This document shows positions 9,660 through 20,280 of a DNA stretch of 64,000 nucleotides, piece after piece. A program made the translations under genes and the position numbers. The notes beneath the pieces were generated by a model. It did no database searches. It saw nothing but the letters and a program-made list of their open reading frames with translations, and had not been told where the DNA came from. Position 1 is the first letter of the stretch; the number at the start of each line of letters is the position of its first letter. The DNA is from Thereva unica (lineage: Eukaryota > Arthropoda > Insecta > Diptera > Therevidae), in the NCBI GenBank assembly GCA_949987705.1, contig CATLJY010000850.1, forward strand, positions 1 to 64,000, written 5' to 3'.

Positions 9660-10370
9660 TAGAAGGGGGAGAATTGTAATGTTTATTGAAAATAGAAATT
9701 GTAACGTCTATTGAAAATAGTTTAGGAATGACTGGAGTGAAGTTGATTGAATTTAAAAAGTAAATGTATGTCATTTTCCAAGCTGTTCTCAATCCCTTCT
9801 ACTTCCTTTCTTCTCACAAGGGAAGTCTCTTTGGTGTCAAACGCGCAGAGCTGGGTTACATTTTTTTTCTGGTTCTTCTTATCAAAACAAAGCTAAAAAT
9901 GTATATCACAACCCCTATCTTTTTGATATTTTGTTTATACCGATTTTTTAATTGTTTACTTTTATACGTCTGATGACCTATACAAGTTGCGAATTAGGGG
10001 GATATGAATATTTTAAATCTTTAAAACGGCGATATCTCTTGAACGGCAATTCGTACGGGAAAATGTGTGGTATCATTTTTTTAGATAATCGCATGATCTA
10101 CAAACTTTGTAAATAATATTTTATGGTAGGACTTTCCGTTTAAGAGATATTAGCCAAAAACAGAATTTTCTGTTTTTAAGGGGTATAAACAAAATATCAA
10201 AAAGATAGGGGTTGTGATATACATTTTTAGCTTTGTTTTGATAAGAAGAACCAGAAAAAAAATGTAACCCAGCTCTGCGCGTTTGACACCAAAGAGACTT
10301 CCCTTGTCAGTGTAACCTTTGAGCAGAGTGGACGTCAAATAAAGATATCAAAAGTTATCCAAGTTTTATT
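9660..10370 (+). mobile_element. Probable Gypsy-1 3' polypurine tract and LTR, split by a MITE
   Basis: AGAAGGGGGAGAAT is followed by TGTAATGTTTATTG, a typical purine tract plus LTR start near 9676. The LTR-like sequence runs to the MITE at 9818, and the part after the MITE holds AATAAAGATATC, a possible polyadenylation signal. No second LTR is present for comparison, so the right limit is a guess. Confidence 0.4.
9818..10308. mobile_element. MITE with ~127-bp near-perfect terminal inverted repeats
   Basis: Left arm AAGGGAAGTCTCTTTGGTG... to ~9944 recurs inverted at ~10181-10308. It encloses ~235 bp of AT-rich sequence with no gene. Match extends to ACAAGGG on both sides; I found no clear target duplication, so the superfamily is not assigned. 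Confidence 0.8.
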
Positions 10371-10960
10371 TTTAAATCATTGAAGATATTACACATAGAA
10401 AACATGGTGTTTTTTTTATAAAATTATGCTATTTATCACCGTTTTATAAGCAATATAAGGGTATTTCTTATGAAATTTCAAAATTTGAGGTGTTATTGAA
10501 ATTTCTTTTTTTTATAAATTTAGAATTTTTTTTTGCAGAAATTAAAAAAGTTGCTTTAAGAGATCTATTTTGGAGTATTGGTCCTCCATATTTTTGTATA
10601 TAATCTTTAAAAAATGAGGTTTTAAAAAATAATGAAATGAGGGAATGATTAACAGAGTGAGGGAATGATTTATTATTATATTGTAATAAAAAACATATAC
10701 AAATAAAGGAAATTATGTAATTTTTGTTCTATCAAACAATGAAATAACTTAATCTGAAGAAAATCAACTCAAAACTTGTACTTCAGTCACTCAATATAAA
10801 TATATATAAACTCAAAAAATTAACAAATACATTATTATAGAGGTAACAAATGTTTTTATCTTTATCAAGGCAAGCAGTAGTTTGCCGAGTTCGTAAGGGC
10901 AAAGAAGTAAAGCCTTATTTTCGCCTAAACATGGAAAACAAGGTGTTTTTTAAATTCTTT
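10371..10960. other. AT-rich repeat-derived sequence
   Basis: Includes TAAAATTATGCTATTTATCACC..., a block shared with ~20.99-21.03 kb, two copies of GTGAGGGAATGATT-like motifs (10635-10672), and GCCGAGTTCGTA shared with 21.55 and 23.43 kb. It appears to be a diverged fragment of the repeat duplicated at 21-24 kb. No gene seen. Confidence 0.45.
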
Positions 10961-10965
10961 TATTT

Positions 10966-11340
10966 AACTTACACTGTTTGTCGTCAAATCTTGGAAGTTA
11001 AATTTGACCCACTTCCCGGTTTCGGATAGAGCTGAAATTTTGCATACACGTTTAGTTAGGATGACAATGCAATCTGGCCATTTTGTAAAAATATCAAGAT
11101 GGCGGTTCCAAAATGGCGCTTATTTATTTAACTTACACTGTTTGTCGTCAAATCTTGGAAGTTAAATTTGACCCACTTCCCTGTTTCGGATAGAGCTGAA
11201 ATTTTGCATACACGTTAAGTTTGGATGACAATGCAATCTGGCCATTTTGTAAAAATATCAAGATGGCGGTTCCAAAATGGCGCCCGATTTTTGAAATTGT
11301 GCTCCGCGGCCCTCTGACATGGGTATCAAATGAAGGGATA
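10966..11340. repeat. 269-bp satellite, left side of BEL-1 insertion
   Basis: Two units beginning CTTACACTGTTTGTCGTCAA. The first is a short (~165-bp) variant; the second runs through ATGGGTATCAAATGAAGGGA and is cut at GGATA by BEL-1. The array resumes at 17757. Confidence 0.85.
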
Positions 11341-12410
11341 TGTTTAGGGCTCCGATAGCCTCTTTATAACAAACTCAGTGAATAAATGCGACGTTAGAGA
11401 TAAAAGACTGCAAGGGTTCACTCAATACTTAACAATTTATTTCAATTATTACAATCTGCTTATTAACTAAAATTTATTGTTTTAATCCAATTTTTCGATT
11501 TTAATTGTACAACCTTTATACACAGCTTTTCTCCTGCTTCGAAGTTTTCCTCTACGTGTGGATGGTCTCGACTGTAGAACCTTTGTTGGTAACAAGCTTT
11601 CTCCGGGTATTTGGTACTCCTAGAACTTTGCGTGGTCACGATGGTAGATCTCCCTGACAATGGTGGTGCGGAACTTTGCTGAAAGTTAAATTGCGTTAAT
11701 AAAGATATTTGCATTAGCTTCAGGGCAGCTAATGCAACCAAGAATTTATATTAGCCCAGTACAGCTAATATAACAAGAGATTCAGAATTTATATTAGCCC
11801 AATACAGCTAATATAATCAGAAATTCACATTAGCTTCAAAACGTCTAATGTGACCGAGTTGAGATCGCTTCGATTTCTACCTCACAAGCGTATAGAAGAT
11901 CAAGAGTGATCTGAAGCTTTTGGGCAACGCGCTTCGGTATTTATTTGCTCCACTGTAATGCGTCAGTGGGACCTGGTGGGGAGCTTTAGAACTTGTTGTG
12001 GATCGTGTTTCCTTAGCGGAGCTTGGTGGGGAGCTTCAGAACTTGTTGTGGATCGTGTTTCCTATGTGTGCGTCAGTGTTGACACTTGGCTGTCAGTTCT
12101 GTCGGCTCGGTAGGTTTTATAATTATTTTCATGTATATATTTTAATTTAATATGTATTTTTTCAGGTTCTTGGTAGGCGCTCTTGGTTATGCTGTGGTGG
12201 ATCTTCAGTGTTGTCAGGTTAGTATTTTTATTTATGGGAACTATTTCTTTGTGGTTAATTATTTTTCATTGTAGAATGGCTGCCGCTGACGATTTGTTTA
12301 CCTTGAACTAGTGGGATATGCGTACTATTTGAGGTAAGTATATTTGAAAATGTATATTTTATTATTTGCTCACATTTATATTTTTAGGAAAGTATTTCTA
12401 GGACTGAACA
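11341..12410 (-). repeat. BEL-1 3' LTR
   Basis: Plus-strand ends TGTTTAGG...GGACTGAACA (minus: TGTTCAG...AAACA). Same length as the other LTR, and I noticed no differences reading them side by side. Contains a 92-residue frame duplicated in both LTRs, and on the plus strand a series of splice-like sites near its right end. Confidence 0.9.
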
Positions 12411-12589
12411 TCCTCCGGGGCCTTGAAGCGTCCGCTTCAATAAAGTGAATTGGATATTGGACTGACTCTAGGACTGAACAACGTTTTAAAAAAAATATAA
12501 ATTTCAAAAGTGAATTGCTTTGTTGTTGTTTTTTTTTTTAAATAAAAGTCAAGGGTTAAATTTATGCTCATTCATTTTTTTTCTTAAAT

Positions 12590-14905
12590 CTAGTTGTTTT
12601 TCCTTTTGGATGGAGTATCCTTGTGAGAGGGTCCCCTTTGCGGGTCATGGAGTACTACACGGCAAATTCTCTGCTTGTTTAAGGTGAATCTTAGGATTTT
12701 TCCCTCGAAGTCCGTGCGATATGATTTTTTGGCGCTTAGAATTTTGCTCCATGGGAGTGGAAGGGCCTTGATGTTTTGCCATAATGTAGGTTCGACTATC
12801 ACGTTTAGCGGTGGTTGGCTACGGAGTGCACGATACTCTTCCAGGATGATTATTTTTCGTGGGGTAGGTGGCATTTGCATTGATCCTGCAATTCGTTTGT
12901 ACTGTCCTGGATCTGTTGATACTTGGAGGGTTTCATATTGGTACTCAAAGTCAGATAGTGCATACTTTGCGTTATTTCTTGAGACTTTGTACTTGGCTTG
13001 TACTAGCTGAGACTCGATCTGCTTCCGTTCTACATTAACGGCATCAGTGGTCGAGTTTAGAAAGATAGTTCGTTCACGGAGTCTTGCGATTTCATGGGTC
13101 GATTTCTCTAAGGCTTGGCGGAGTTCATTTAGTTCTAAGTTCAATTCTTCTTGCTTAATGAGTGGACTTTGATGTTCTTTCTGCGCGTTTTTTAGTATAT
13201 TTGAAAGTTTCCGTTCACGTTTCGTTGTTCCAGTATCGATATATTGGCTAGATATTCGAAATGGTAACTTTTGTAGTGTGCCTATTCGAGGGCGAGAGTC
13301 TTCGAGTTTCTCAGTTTGACGACATAATGATTGAAAATGTACATCTTTCTTCTTTAAAAGACGTTCATTGTCTGAGTGAAGTTCAGTAAGTTGCGATTGG
13401 AGATCGGTCGGTCCTTGACGGGTTGTCGAGTAGTGGGGTTTTTCAATCGATTTGTCCTGCAGACAGGCGACAGATATTTCAATACTTGATGAATGTTTAT
13501 TCCAATCTGAAGTAACGCCTGGAGTTCCATCAGCTTCACGGTTATTTGGAAGCGTTTCTGATGCTGAGCTATGCAGCCGTTGAGAGTCCTGTTGGTGTTC
13601 CTCATTGGCCGAAAAAAGGGGATTGTCGCGTAGTTGTGACATCTCTGAATGGGATTTTGATAATTCAACGATATGGGCTTCAAGGGACATATTTACTAGT
13701 GTTAATCGTTCTGAGTGGGTTTGTAGTTCTTGCATCATAGACTGTTGCTGCTGCTGCTTCGTTGCATCTCTTTGTGGATAAAGGTTAATCTCGGTTAAAT
13801 TCCTTTTAGCCGCTGGGTGATAAGTTACATCTCGTTGGTCGATTAGAGCGTTTTTCTTCCTAGGTTTTCGTACTGCAATAGAATCCAAGACCTTGTCCGA
13901 AATGCGCTTCTTCGAGCCCCGATCGGATTTATGTTTGGACGATTTACAATTTTGGTTCAATTTATCGGTAGATCCATATGTCCTTGCCTTCGTCTTTAAG
14001 CTGATTCCATCCAGACTAGATACCGACGTAGAAGATTTCAGTGGCGAATGGTGTCCAGATGTGATTGGCTGTCCTGCGGCAGGAGAGTTTTTTGATCGCA
14101 AAGAGCCTAGCCTTCTGCGAGAAACTGCTACGGAGCTGAGACTGCGATGTAATGGGAACCTCTTCAGAATCGAAGAGGCTTTCGGAGTTCCTTTAGTAGT
14201 GGCGAAGTTCCTGCTGACAACCTTGCTGCTGTTGTTGTTGATGCCGTTGCCGGGGGGTTTAGTACTAGACGAAACTTTGCTGACCACTGGTGACACTAAA
14301 TCTGGCAAACACTTTGGCTTTCTTAGGATTCCGCTACTGAGAGGTGTACGAATAGGTTTTGGCTTACGGAGCGGATTCTTTGCACTGGTTTCCGTTGTGG
14401 GCGTTGAATTCTGCGTGGGACTATTCTTTGGTGTTGAGTAGAGTTTTGTTTGAGGATGAACAGGAGCAGACTCGATATGCTTCTGGCGAACTAATTGCTG
14501 ACTAAATCCTGGCTTGTGTGTAGACGTTAACCGATTTCTGATGTTGGACGGACTGTTCGTGAGTGGAATGCCCTGCTGTTCACGTCTGAGTTCTGCTGTT
14601 GTGGGGACTTCTTCAACACGTTGCAATTTCTGGGTTTGTTGACTGAAACTGGTTAAAGACAATATTGATGTAAAAGAATTGATCGGGGTCGAGTTGCTGT
14701 CTTCTTTAGATACTTCTCCACTTAATATCCAGCCAAGGATCGTATTTTGCGCGGTAGGTTGACCTTTCAGACCTCTGCGGATGTCGGGTAGGAGGAGTGA
14801 TCCGTAAATATCTGCACCAAGAATGACGTCGATACGGCCTGGAAGATTAAATGTAGGATCAGCCAGCTTGAGCCCTTGTACATGGTTGACGTGATAGGTT
14901 GAGAT
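12590..14905 (-). CDS. BEL-1 chimeric frame: protease tail fused to unrecognised coiled-coil protein
   Basis: An uninterrupted frame of ~770 codons. Its first part is BEL pol: VQGLKLADPTF, GRIDVILGADIYG, GWILSGE and an EEVPTT linker, the segment that normally joins protease to RT. From about residue 115 (numbering from 14905) it stops resembling BEL. A basic Ser/Thr/Pro-rich, probably disordered stretch follows (STPKNSPTQNSTPTTETS, KPRKKNALIDQ), then a QQQQQ run and heptad-like, Glu/Leu-rich coiled coils (MMQELQTHSERL, LNELRQALEKSTHEIARLRE), ending in a basic tail KDTPSKRKNN. No YxDD, RNase H or DDE motif is visible. It is one frame off from gag-protease (shift between ~14876 and 14905). An open frame this long in AT-rich DNA implies recent selection or recent capture. 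I cannot identify the source; a captured host cytoskeletal or centrosomal-type gene is only a guess. Confidence 0.65.
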   Translation of the reverse strand: MSTYHVNHVQGLKLADPTFNLPGRIDVILGADIYGSLLLPDIRRGLKGQPTAQNTILGWILSGEVSKEDSNSTPINSFTSILSLTSFSQQTQKLQRVEEVPTTAELRREQQGIPLTNSPSNIRNRLTSTHKPGFSQQLVRQKHIESAPVHPQTKLYSTPKNSPTQNSTPTTETSAKNPLRKPKPIRTPLSSGILRKPKCLPDLVSPVVSKVSSSTKPPGNGINNNSSKVVSRNFATTKGTPKASSILKRFPLHRSLSSVAVSRRRLGSLRSKNSPAAGQPITSGHHSPLKSSTSVSSLDGISLKTKARTYGSTDKLNQNCKSSKHKSDRGSKKRISDKVLDSIAVRKPRKKNALIDQRDVTYHPAAKRNLTEINLYPQRDATKQQQQQSMMQELQTHSERLTLVNMSLEAHIVELSKSHSEMSQLRDNPLFSANEEHQQDSQRLHSSASETLPNNREADGTPGVTSDWNKHSSSIEISVACLQDKSIEKPHYSTTRQGPTDLQSQLTELHSDNERLLKKKDVHFQSLCRQTEKLEDSRPRIGTLQKLPFRISSQYIDTGTTKRERKLSNILKNAQKEHQSPLIKQEELNLELNELRQALEKSTHEIARLRERTIFLNSTTDAVNVERKQIESQLVQAKYKVSRNNAKYALSDFEYQYETLQVSTDPGQYKRIAGSMQMPPTPRKIIILEEYRALRSQPPLNVIVEPTLWQNIKALPLPWSKILSAKKSYRTDFEGKILRFTLNKQRICRVVLHDPQRGPSHKDTPSKRKNN

Positions 14906-16548
14906 GGCAATGGATTGGTTAAATTCTTGAACACTAACGCTGTCACATCCATCGTAAAGTTGTGTGATGGAACTACTAGAGCTGTTTCCACCATGGTCTC
15001 AGCTGTCCCAACTTCGGCTTGTCCTACTCCAAATATTGGAGCGGTGATACGCCTTTTGGGCAACGCTAATGTTTGAACGGCGAGTTCCGATATAAATGAT
15101 GACTGTGAGCCTGGGTCAAGGAGTGCTCTGAACGTTCGCTGTATACCATGCGTTCCTTGCAATGTTATGAGGGCTGTATAGAGAAGGACTTCTTTATGTG
15201 ATGAAGAATGCAGCGCGTTTATCTGGCCTTGCGGTATAGCAGTTTGAGCTGTAGTAGTAGAATCGAGTGAATGGAGACTCGTATGGTTCGAGCTTGCCTC
15301 AGAGTTTGTGGGATTTGGAGATGTCGGCATGGTGGGATTAACATGTAGAAGCGAATGGTGTCTTTTTTTGCAATGGATGCAGGTGTGTTTACTAGGACAG
15401 GCTGAAGCATGATGTCCGCGTCCTAGGCAGTTAATACATAGACCACTATGTCGCACGATGACGTTCCTTTCGGTGAGAGGAAGCGCGATGAACTGTGGAC
15501 AATTTCTCAGTGAATGGTCCGTTCCACAATGCGCACATGTAGAAGTTTGATTAACGACGAATGACTGAATTCTAGAGATAGATTTGCTTTGCTGGATGCT
15601 TCTAGTTGGTTTTGATTTAGTTGAATCGATAGCCTCCAGTGTACGAAAGCGAGTTTCTAGGAATTGCTTTAGAGTGTCGAAAGAAGGTAGCTTATTATCG
15701 CTGGCGATTTGTTGCTCCCAGAGCTGCAAGGAGTCTCTAGGCAATTTCCTAGTCACGATATAAATTAACATTAGATCAAAGATATCTTGTACATCTAGAT
15801 TTTGTAGATTTTGGACACTTTCCGTGGTAGTGTCGAGTAATTTTTTAACTGAATCGGCGTTTTCGCTAGCTTGGGCCTGGTTAAACAATTTATCGAGTTG
15901 AACGTGTACTAACATTCTTTTATTGTCAAACCGTTCCTTCAAAATATTCCAAGCTGTCTCGTAATTGAGGTCGGTGATTGCGAAGCCTTGAATGAGTCGC
16001 GCAGCCTCACCATGGGTACTTGCCTTCAAGTAATGTAGTTTTTCGGCATTAGACAAGTTTCTCTTATTATGTATGAGGGCTACAAAAAGATCGTGGAACG
16101 ATGTCCACTCGGCATAGTTTCCGGAAAAGCTTGGTAATGAAATGCGAGGGAGTTTTAGCGAAGTTTCTACTCCTGGATCAATATTGGCGTTTGATCCAGG
16201 GGAACCCGATGGAGCACAATTTTGTATAGGAGGGGTGGTTTTCGAAGTTTCTGCTGATGATATCAGGTCTTCCAATTCACCCACGTGAAGCAGGTAGACT
16301 TCCTCTGTTTCCATGAAGGTTGGTCCTGATATATAGTCAGCTACGGCTTCGATGGGTTTTTCCTCTGCGGCCGCATCTACTAAGGTGGAATGATTAATTG
16401 AAATTTGTTCCCATAACGAATTCACGCGAGCAAGACGCCTTTTAAGATACTGGGTCGTCTTCCGTGTTTTCGAGTCCTTTCCGTAATTTCTGAGGGAGTT
16501 TTGTAGATCCTCGACTAATATTTCTTGCTTTTTTATAAGTTTATCCAT
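14767..16548 (-). CDS. BEL-1 gag-protease
   Basis: 593 residues from an ATG just inside the primer site. The N-terminal ~90 residues are helical gag. Residues ~130-320 match the DUF1759-type BEL gag domain (LPRISLPSFSGNYAEW, YLKASTHGEAARLI). Three Cys/His knuckles follow: CAHCGTDHSLRNC, CINCLGRGHHASAC and CIHCKKRHH, for RNA packaging. The aspartic protease (DUF1758-type) has its catalytic Asp in LLDPGSQSSF near residue 470. After NLTNPLPS the true protease sequence leaves this frame; the last ~35 residues here are out-of-frame. Gag would form the particle and protease would mature it. The frameshift could be a mutation or a programmed shift; I cannot tell which. Confidence 0.88.
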   Translation of the reverse strand: MDKLIKKQEILVEDLQNSLRNYGKDSKTRKTTQYLKRRLARVNSLWEQISINHSTLVDAAAEEKPIEAVADYISGPTFMETEEVYLLHVGELEDLISSAETSKTTPPIQNCAPSGSPGSNANIDPGVETSLKLPRISLPSFSGNYAEWTSFHDLFVALIHNKRNLSNAEKLHYLKASTHGEAARLIQGFAITDLNYETAWNILKERFDNKRMLVHVQLDKLFNQAQASENADSVKKLLDTTTESVQNLQNLDVQDIFDLMLIYIVTRKLPRDSLQLWEQQIASDNKLPSFDTLKQFLETRFRTLEAIDSTKSKPTRSIQQSKSISRIQSFVVNQTSTCAHCGTDHSLRNCPQFIALPLTERNVIVRHSGLCINCLGRGHHASACPSKHTCIHCKKRHHSLLHVNPTMPTSPNPTNSEASSNHTSLHSLDSTTTAQTAIPQGQINALHSSSHKEVLLYTALITLQGTHGIQRTFRALLDPGSQSSFISELAVQTLALPKRRITAPIFGVGQAEVGTAETMVETALVVPSHNFTMDVTALVFKNLTNPLPSQPITSTMYKGSSWLILHLIFQAVSTSFLVQIFTDHSSYPTSAEV

Positions 16549-16665
16549 GATTGGATTCAGCGATAGTTCGACAATAAACTCTGATTAAGACCTTGACGAT
16601 GCAGGCAGTTCTCTAAGTCACATTAAAATCACTGAGTATATATATTATACCGGAATCTTGACTAT

Positions 16666-16683
16666 ATCCGGCTCGAAGGACCA
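16666..16683 (-). promoter_or_regulatory. BEL-1 primer-binding site (tRNA-Tyr)
   Basis: Plus strand ATCCGGCTCGAAGGACCA equals the 3' end of animal tRNA-Tyr (acceptor TCGAAGGA plus CCA), three bases inside the 5' LTR at 16687. The same 18-mer is at 40140-40157 in BEL-2. Confidence 0.85.
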
Positions 16684-16686
16684 AAA

Positions 16687-17756
16687 TGTTTAGGGCTCCG
16701 ATAGCCTCTTTATAACAAACTCAGTGAATAAATGCGACGTTAGAGATAAAAGACTGCAAGGGTTCACTCAATACTTAACAATTTATTTCAATTATTACAA
16801 TCTGCTTATTAACTAAAATTTATTGTTTTAATCCAATTTTTCGATTTTAATTGTACAACCTTTATACACAGCTTTTCTCCTGCTTCGAAGTTTTCCTCTA
16901 CGTGTGGATGGTCTCGACTGTAGAACCTTTGTTGGTAACAAGCTTTCTCCGGGTATTTGGTACTCCTAGAACTTTGCGTGGTCACGATGGTAGATCTCCC
17001 TGACAATGGTGGTGCGGAACTTTGCTGAAAGTTAAATTGCGTTAATAAAGATATTTGCATTAGCTTCAGGGCAGCTAATGCAACCAAGAATTTATATTAG
17101 CCCAGTACAGCTAATATAACAAGAGATTCAGAATTTATATTAGCCCAATACAGCTAATATAATCAGAAATTCACATTAGCTTCAAAACGTCTAATGTGAC
17201 CGAGTTGAGATCGCTTCGATTTCTACCTCACAAGCGTATAGAAGATCAAGAGTGATCTGAAGCTTTTGGGCAACGCGCTTCGGTATTTATTTGCTCCACT
17301 GTAATGCGTCAGTGGGACCTGGTGGGGAGCTTTAGAACTTGTTGTGGATCGTGTTTCCTTAGCGGAGCTTGGTGGGGAGCTTCAGAACTTGTTGTGGATC
17401 GTGTTTCCTATGTGTGCGTCAGTGTTGACACTTGGCTGTCAGTTCTGTCGGCTCGGTAGGTTTTATAATTATTTTCATGTATATATTTTAATTTAATATG
17501 TATTTTTTCAGGTTCTTGGTAGGCGCTCTTGGTTATGCTGTGGTGGATCTTCAGTGTTGTCAGGTTAGTATTTTTATTTATGGGAACTATTTCTTTGTGG
17601 TTAATTATTTTTCATTGTAGAATGGCTGCCGCTGACGATTTGTTTACCTTGAACTAGTGGGATATGCGTACTATTTGAGGTAAGTATATTTGAAAATGTA
17701 TATTTTATTATTTGCTCACATTTATATTTTTAGGAAAGTATTTCTAGGACTGAACA
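16687..17756 (-). repeat. BEL-1 5' LTR
   Basis: 1,070 bp, same length and apparently same sequence as the 3' LTR. Followed on the plus strand by the second copy of the GGATA target duplication. Confidence 0.9.
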
Positions 17757-18629
17757 GGATATGACAGGTAGAACACAATAAGCTATGTGGCGTCATTCCA
17801 AATTCAAAATGGCGGCCAACACTTACACTGCTTGTCGTCAAATCTTGGAAGTTAAATTTGACCCACTTCCCGGTTTCGGATAGAGCTGAAATTTTGCATA
17901 CACGTTTAGTTTGGATGACAATGCAATCTGGCCATTTTGTAAAAATATCAAGATGGCGGTTCCAAAATGGCGCCCGATTTTTGAAATTGTGCTCCGCGGC
18001 CCTCTGACATGGGTATCAAATGAAAGGATATGACAGGTAGAACACAATAAGCAATGTGGCGTCATTCCAAATTCAAAATGGCGGCCAACACTTACACCGT
18101 TTGTCGTCAAATCTTGGAAGTTAAATTTGACCCACTTCCCGGTTTCGGATAGAGCTGAAATTTTGCATACACGTTTAGTTTGGATGACAATGCAATCTGG
18201 CCATTTTGTAAAAATATCAAGATGGCGGTTCCAAAATGGCGCCCGATTTTTGAAATTGTGCTCCGCGGCCCTCTGACATGGGTATCAAATGAAAGGATAT
18301 GACAGGTAGAACACAATAAGCTATGTGGCGTCATTCCAAATTCAAAATGGCGGCCAACACTTACACTGTTTGTCGTCAAATCTTGGAAGTTAAATTTGAC
18401 CCACTTCCCGGTTTCGGATAGAGCTGAAATTTTGCATACACGTTTAGTTTGGATGACAATGCAATCTGGCCATTTTGTAAAAATATCAAGATGGCGGTTC
18501 CAAAATGGCGCCCGATTTTTGAAATTGTGCTCCGCGGCCCTCTGACATGGGTATCAAATGAAAGGGTATGACAGGTAGAACACAATAAGCTATGTGGCGT
18601 CATTCCAAATTCAAAAGGGCGGCCAACAC
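17757..18629. repeat. 269-bp satellite array, right side
   Basis: About three units, period 269 bp, carrying GACCCACTTCCCGGTTTCGG, CAAGATGGCGGTTCCAAAAT and the shared core CATGGGTATCAAATGAAAGG followed by TATGACAGGTAGAACACAAT. Small frames on the minus strand recur with the period and are not genes. Confidence 0.9.
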
Positions 18630-18654
18630 TAAATTGCGGAAAGCTTATAATAGA

Positions 18655-18742
18655 CTAATAAAATAAATGGTTAAAAATTTTTTTAAAAAAAATTCTTTTC
18701 ATTAACTAAAAAATGTACTGAAAAGTAAAAAAATAAATGGTT
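18655..18742. repeat. Left fragment of the 20.6-21.0 kb MITE arm
   Basis: AATAAATGGTTAAAAA and ATTAACTAAAAAATGTACTG also form the arms of the MITE at 20635-20990. A Helentron fragment starts right after this piece, so the MITE appears split by it. Confidence 0.55.
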
Positions 18743-18866
18743 AAAAAAAAATTTGTTGTCTGTAAAGAGGGTTTACGGACGATAGTTTAACGTGACAACG
18801 TCATGAGAAAACATTGATGAAATGATTGCAAACTTTTATGAATAAACTTGAATCATTTATATTAAA

Positions 18867-20280
18867 CTAGCAAAAACCCGCGTGCGTTGCAACGCCTTTC
18901 AATAAAATAAGATTATGAGGACACAGTCTGCGATAGGAAAAAGCTATAGTGAAAAAAGAACAAATCTGGGAAAATTGATTTCGGGAGATGACCGCCATGT
19001 ACCAAATGATATATTGAGTATACTATATTGCCTATGGTGTTCTACTTATCATACTCTTTCATTTGATACCCATGTCGAAGGGGTTGTGAAGAAAATATTA
19101 ATCCGCACTCTTGAGATGGCCGCTATGGACCAAACGATATATTGAGTATACTATATTGCATATGGGTTCTACTTATCATACTCTCTCATTTGATACCCAT
19201 CTAGAAGGAGTTGTGAAGAAAATGGTAAACCGCCCTTTTGAGATGGTCGCCATGGACCAAATTATAAATTGAGTATACTATATTGCTTATGGTGTTCTAC
19301 TTTTCATAGCCTTTCATTTGATACCCATGTCTCGGGTGTTGTGAAGAAAATCGCAATCCGCCCTCTTGAGATGGCCGCCATGAATCTAAAGACATGGTCT
19401 ATGGCATTCTTCTTATAATGCCCTTTCATTTGATACCAATGTCGAGGGGGGAGTGAAGAAAATGATCATCCTCCCTCTTGAGATGACCGCCATGGACCAA
19501 ACGATATATTGAGTATACTATATTGCTTATGGTGTTCTACTTATCATACCCTTTCATTTGAAATCCATATCGAGAGGTGTGAAAATATCGGTAATCCAAC
19601 CTCTGGAGATGGCCGCTATGGACCAAACGATATATATTGAGTATACTATATTGCTTATGTGTTCTACTTATCATACTCTCTCATTTGATACCCATCTCGA
19701 AGGGGTTGTGAAGAAAATGGTAATCCGCCCGCTTGAGATGATCACCATGGACCAAACGATATATTGAGTATACTTTATTGCCTATGGTGTTCTACTTATC
19801 ATACTCTTTCATTCGATATCCATGTCGAAGGTGTTGTGAAGAAAATGGTAATCCGCATTCTTGAGGTGGCCGCTATGGACCAAGCGACATATTGAGTATA
19901 CTATATTGCTTATATTGTTCTACTTATCATACTCTTTCATTGGATACCCATTTCGAATGGGTTGTGAAGAAAATGGTCATCTGCTCTCTTGTGATGACTG
20001 CCATGGACCAAACGATATATTGAGTATACTATATTGCTTTTGGTGTTCTACTTACCATAACCTTTTATTTGATATCCATGTCGAGGGGTTGTAAAGAAAA
20101 TGGTAATCCGCCCTCTTGAGATGGCTGCTATGGACCAAGCGCCTGCTTTTGAAATTTTTTTGCTATAAACCTCACGGAGCCCGAGACCTTTCCAACGAAT
20201 GCAAAACCGTGGAAATCGGATCGTGCGTTCTCTAATTATAGCCTCTGGAAGGAAAACCCGACTTATTTTTATATTATAGA
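18867..20280 (-). mobile_element. Non-autonomous Helitron 3 with ~125-bp minisatellite
   Basis: On the minus strand it begins TCTATAATATAAAAATAAGTC after an A and ends with palindrome GCGTTGCAACGC, ~20 nt before TTGCTAG and a T. Between lie about nine units with the core CATGGGTATCAAATGAAAGG and GGCGGCCATCTCAAGAGGG-type blocks (19000-20130). No transposase is encoded. Confidence 0.8.

Larger units (their letters stand above)
11341..17756 (-). mobile_element. BEL-1: complete BEL/Pao-type element with foreign pol region
   Basis: Two 1,070-bp LTRs (11341-12410, 16687-17756), a tRNA-Tyr-type primer site, gag-protease, then a long chimeric frame and a purine tract GGCCCCGGAGGA before the 3' LTR. 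The 5-bp sequence GGATA flanks both sides (11336-11340, 17757-17761), the target duplication length usual for BEL. It sits in the 269-bp satellite. RT, RNase H and integrase are not encoded, so it is non-autonomous despite its young appearance. Confidence 0.85.

Noticed and set aside
11463..11741. 92-residue frame, duplicated at 16809-17087
   Set aside because: It lies inside both BEL-1 LTRs, so duplication is by LTR identity and not evidence of a gene.
13893..14441. 182-residue plus-strand frame
   Set aside because: Antisense shadow of the long BEL-1 chimeric frame, which has BEL sequence at its start and is much longer.
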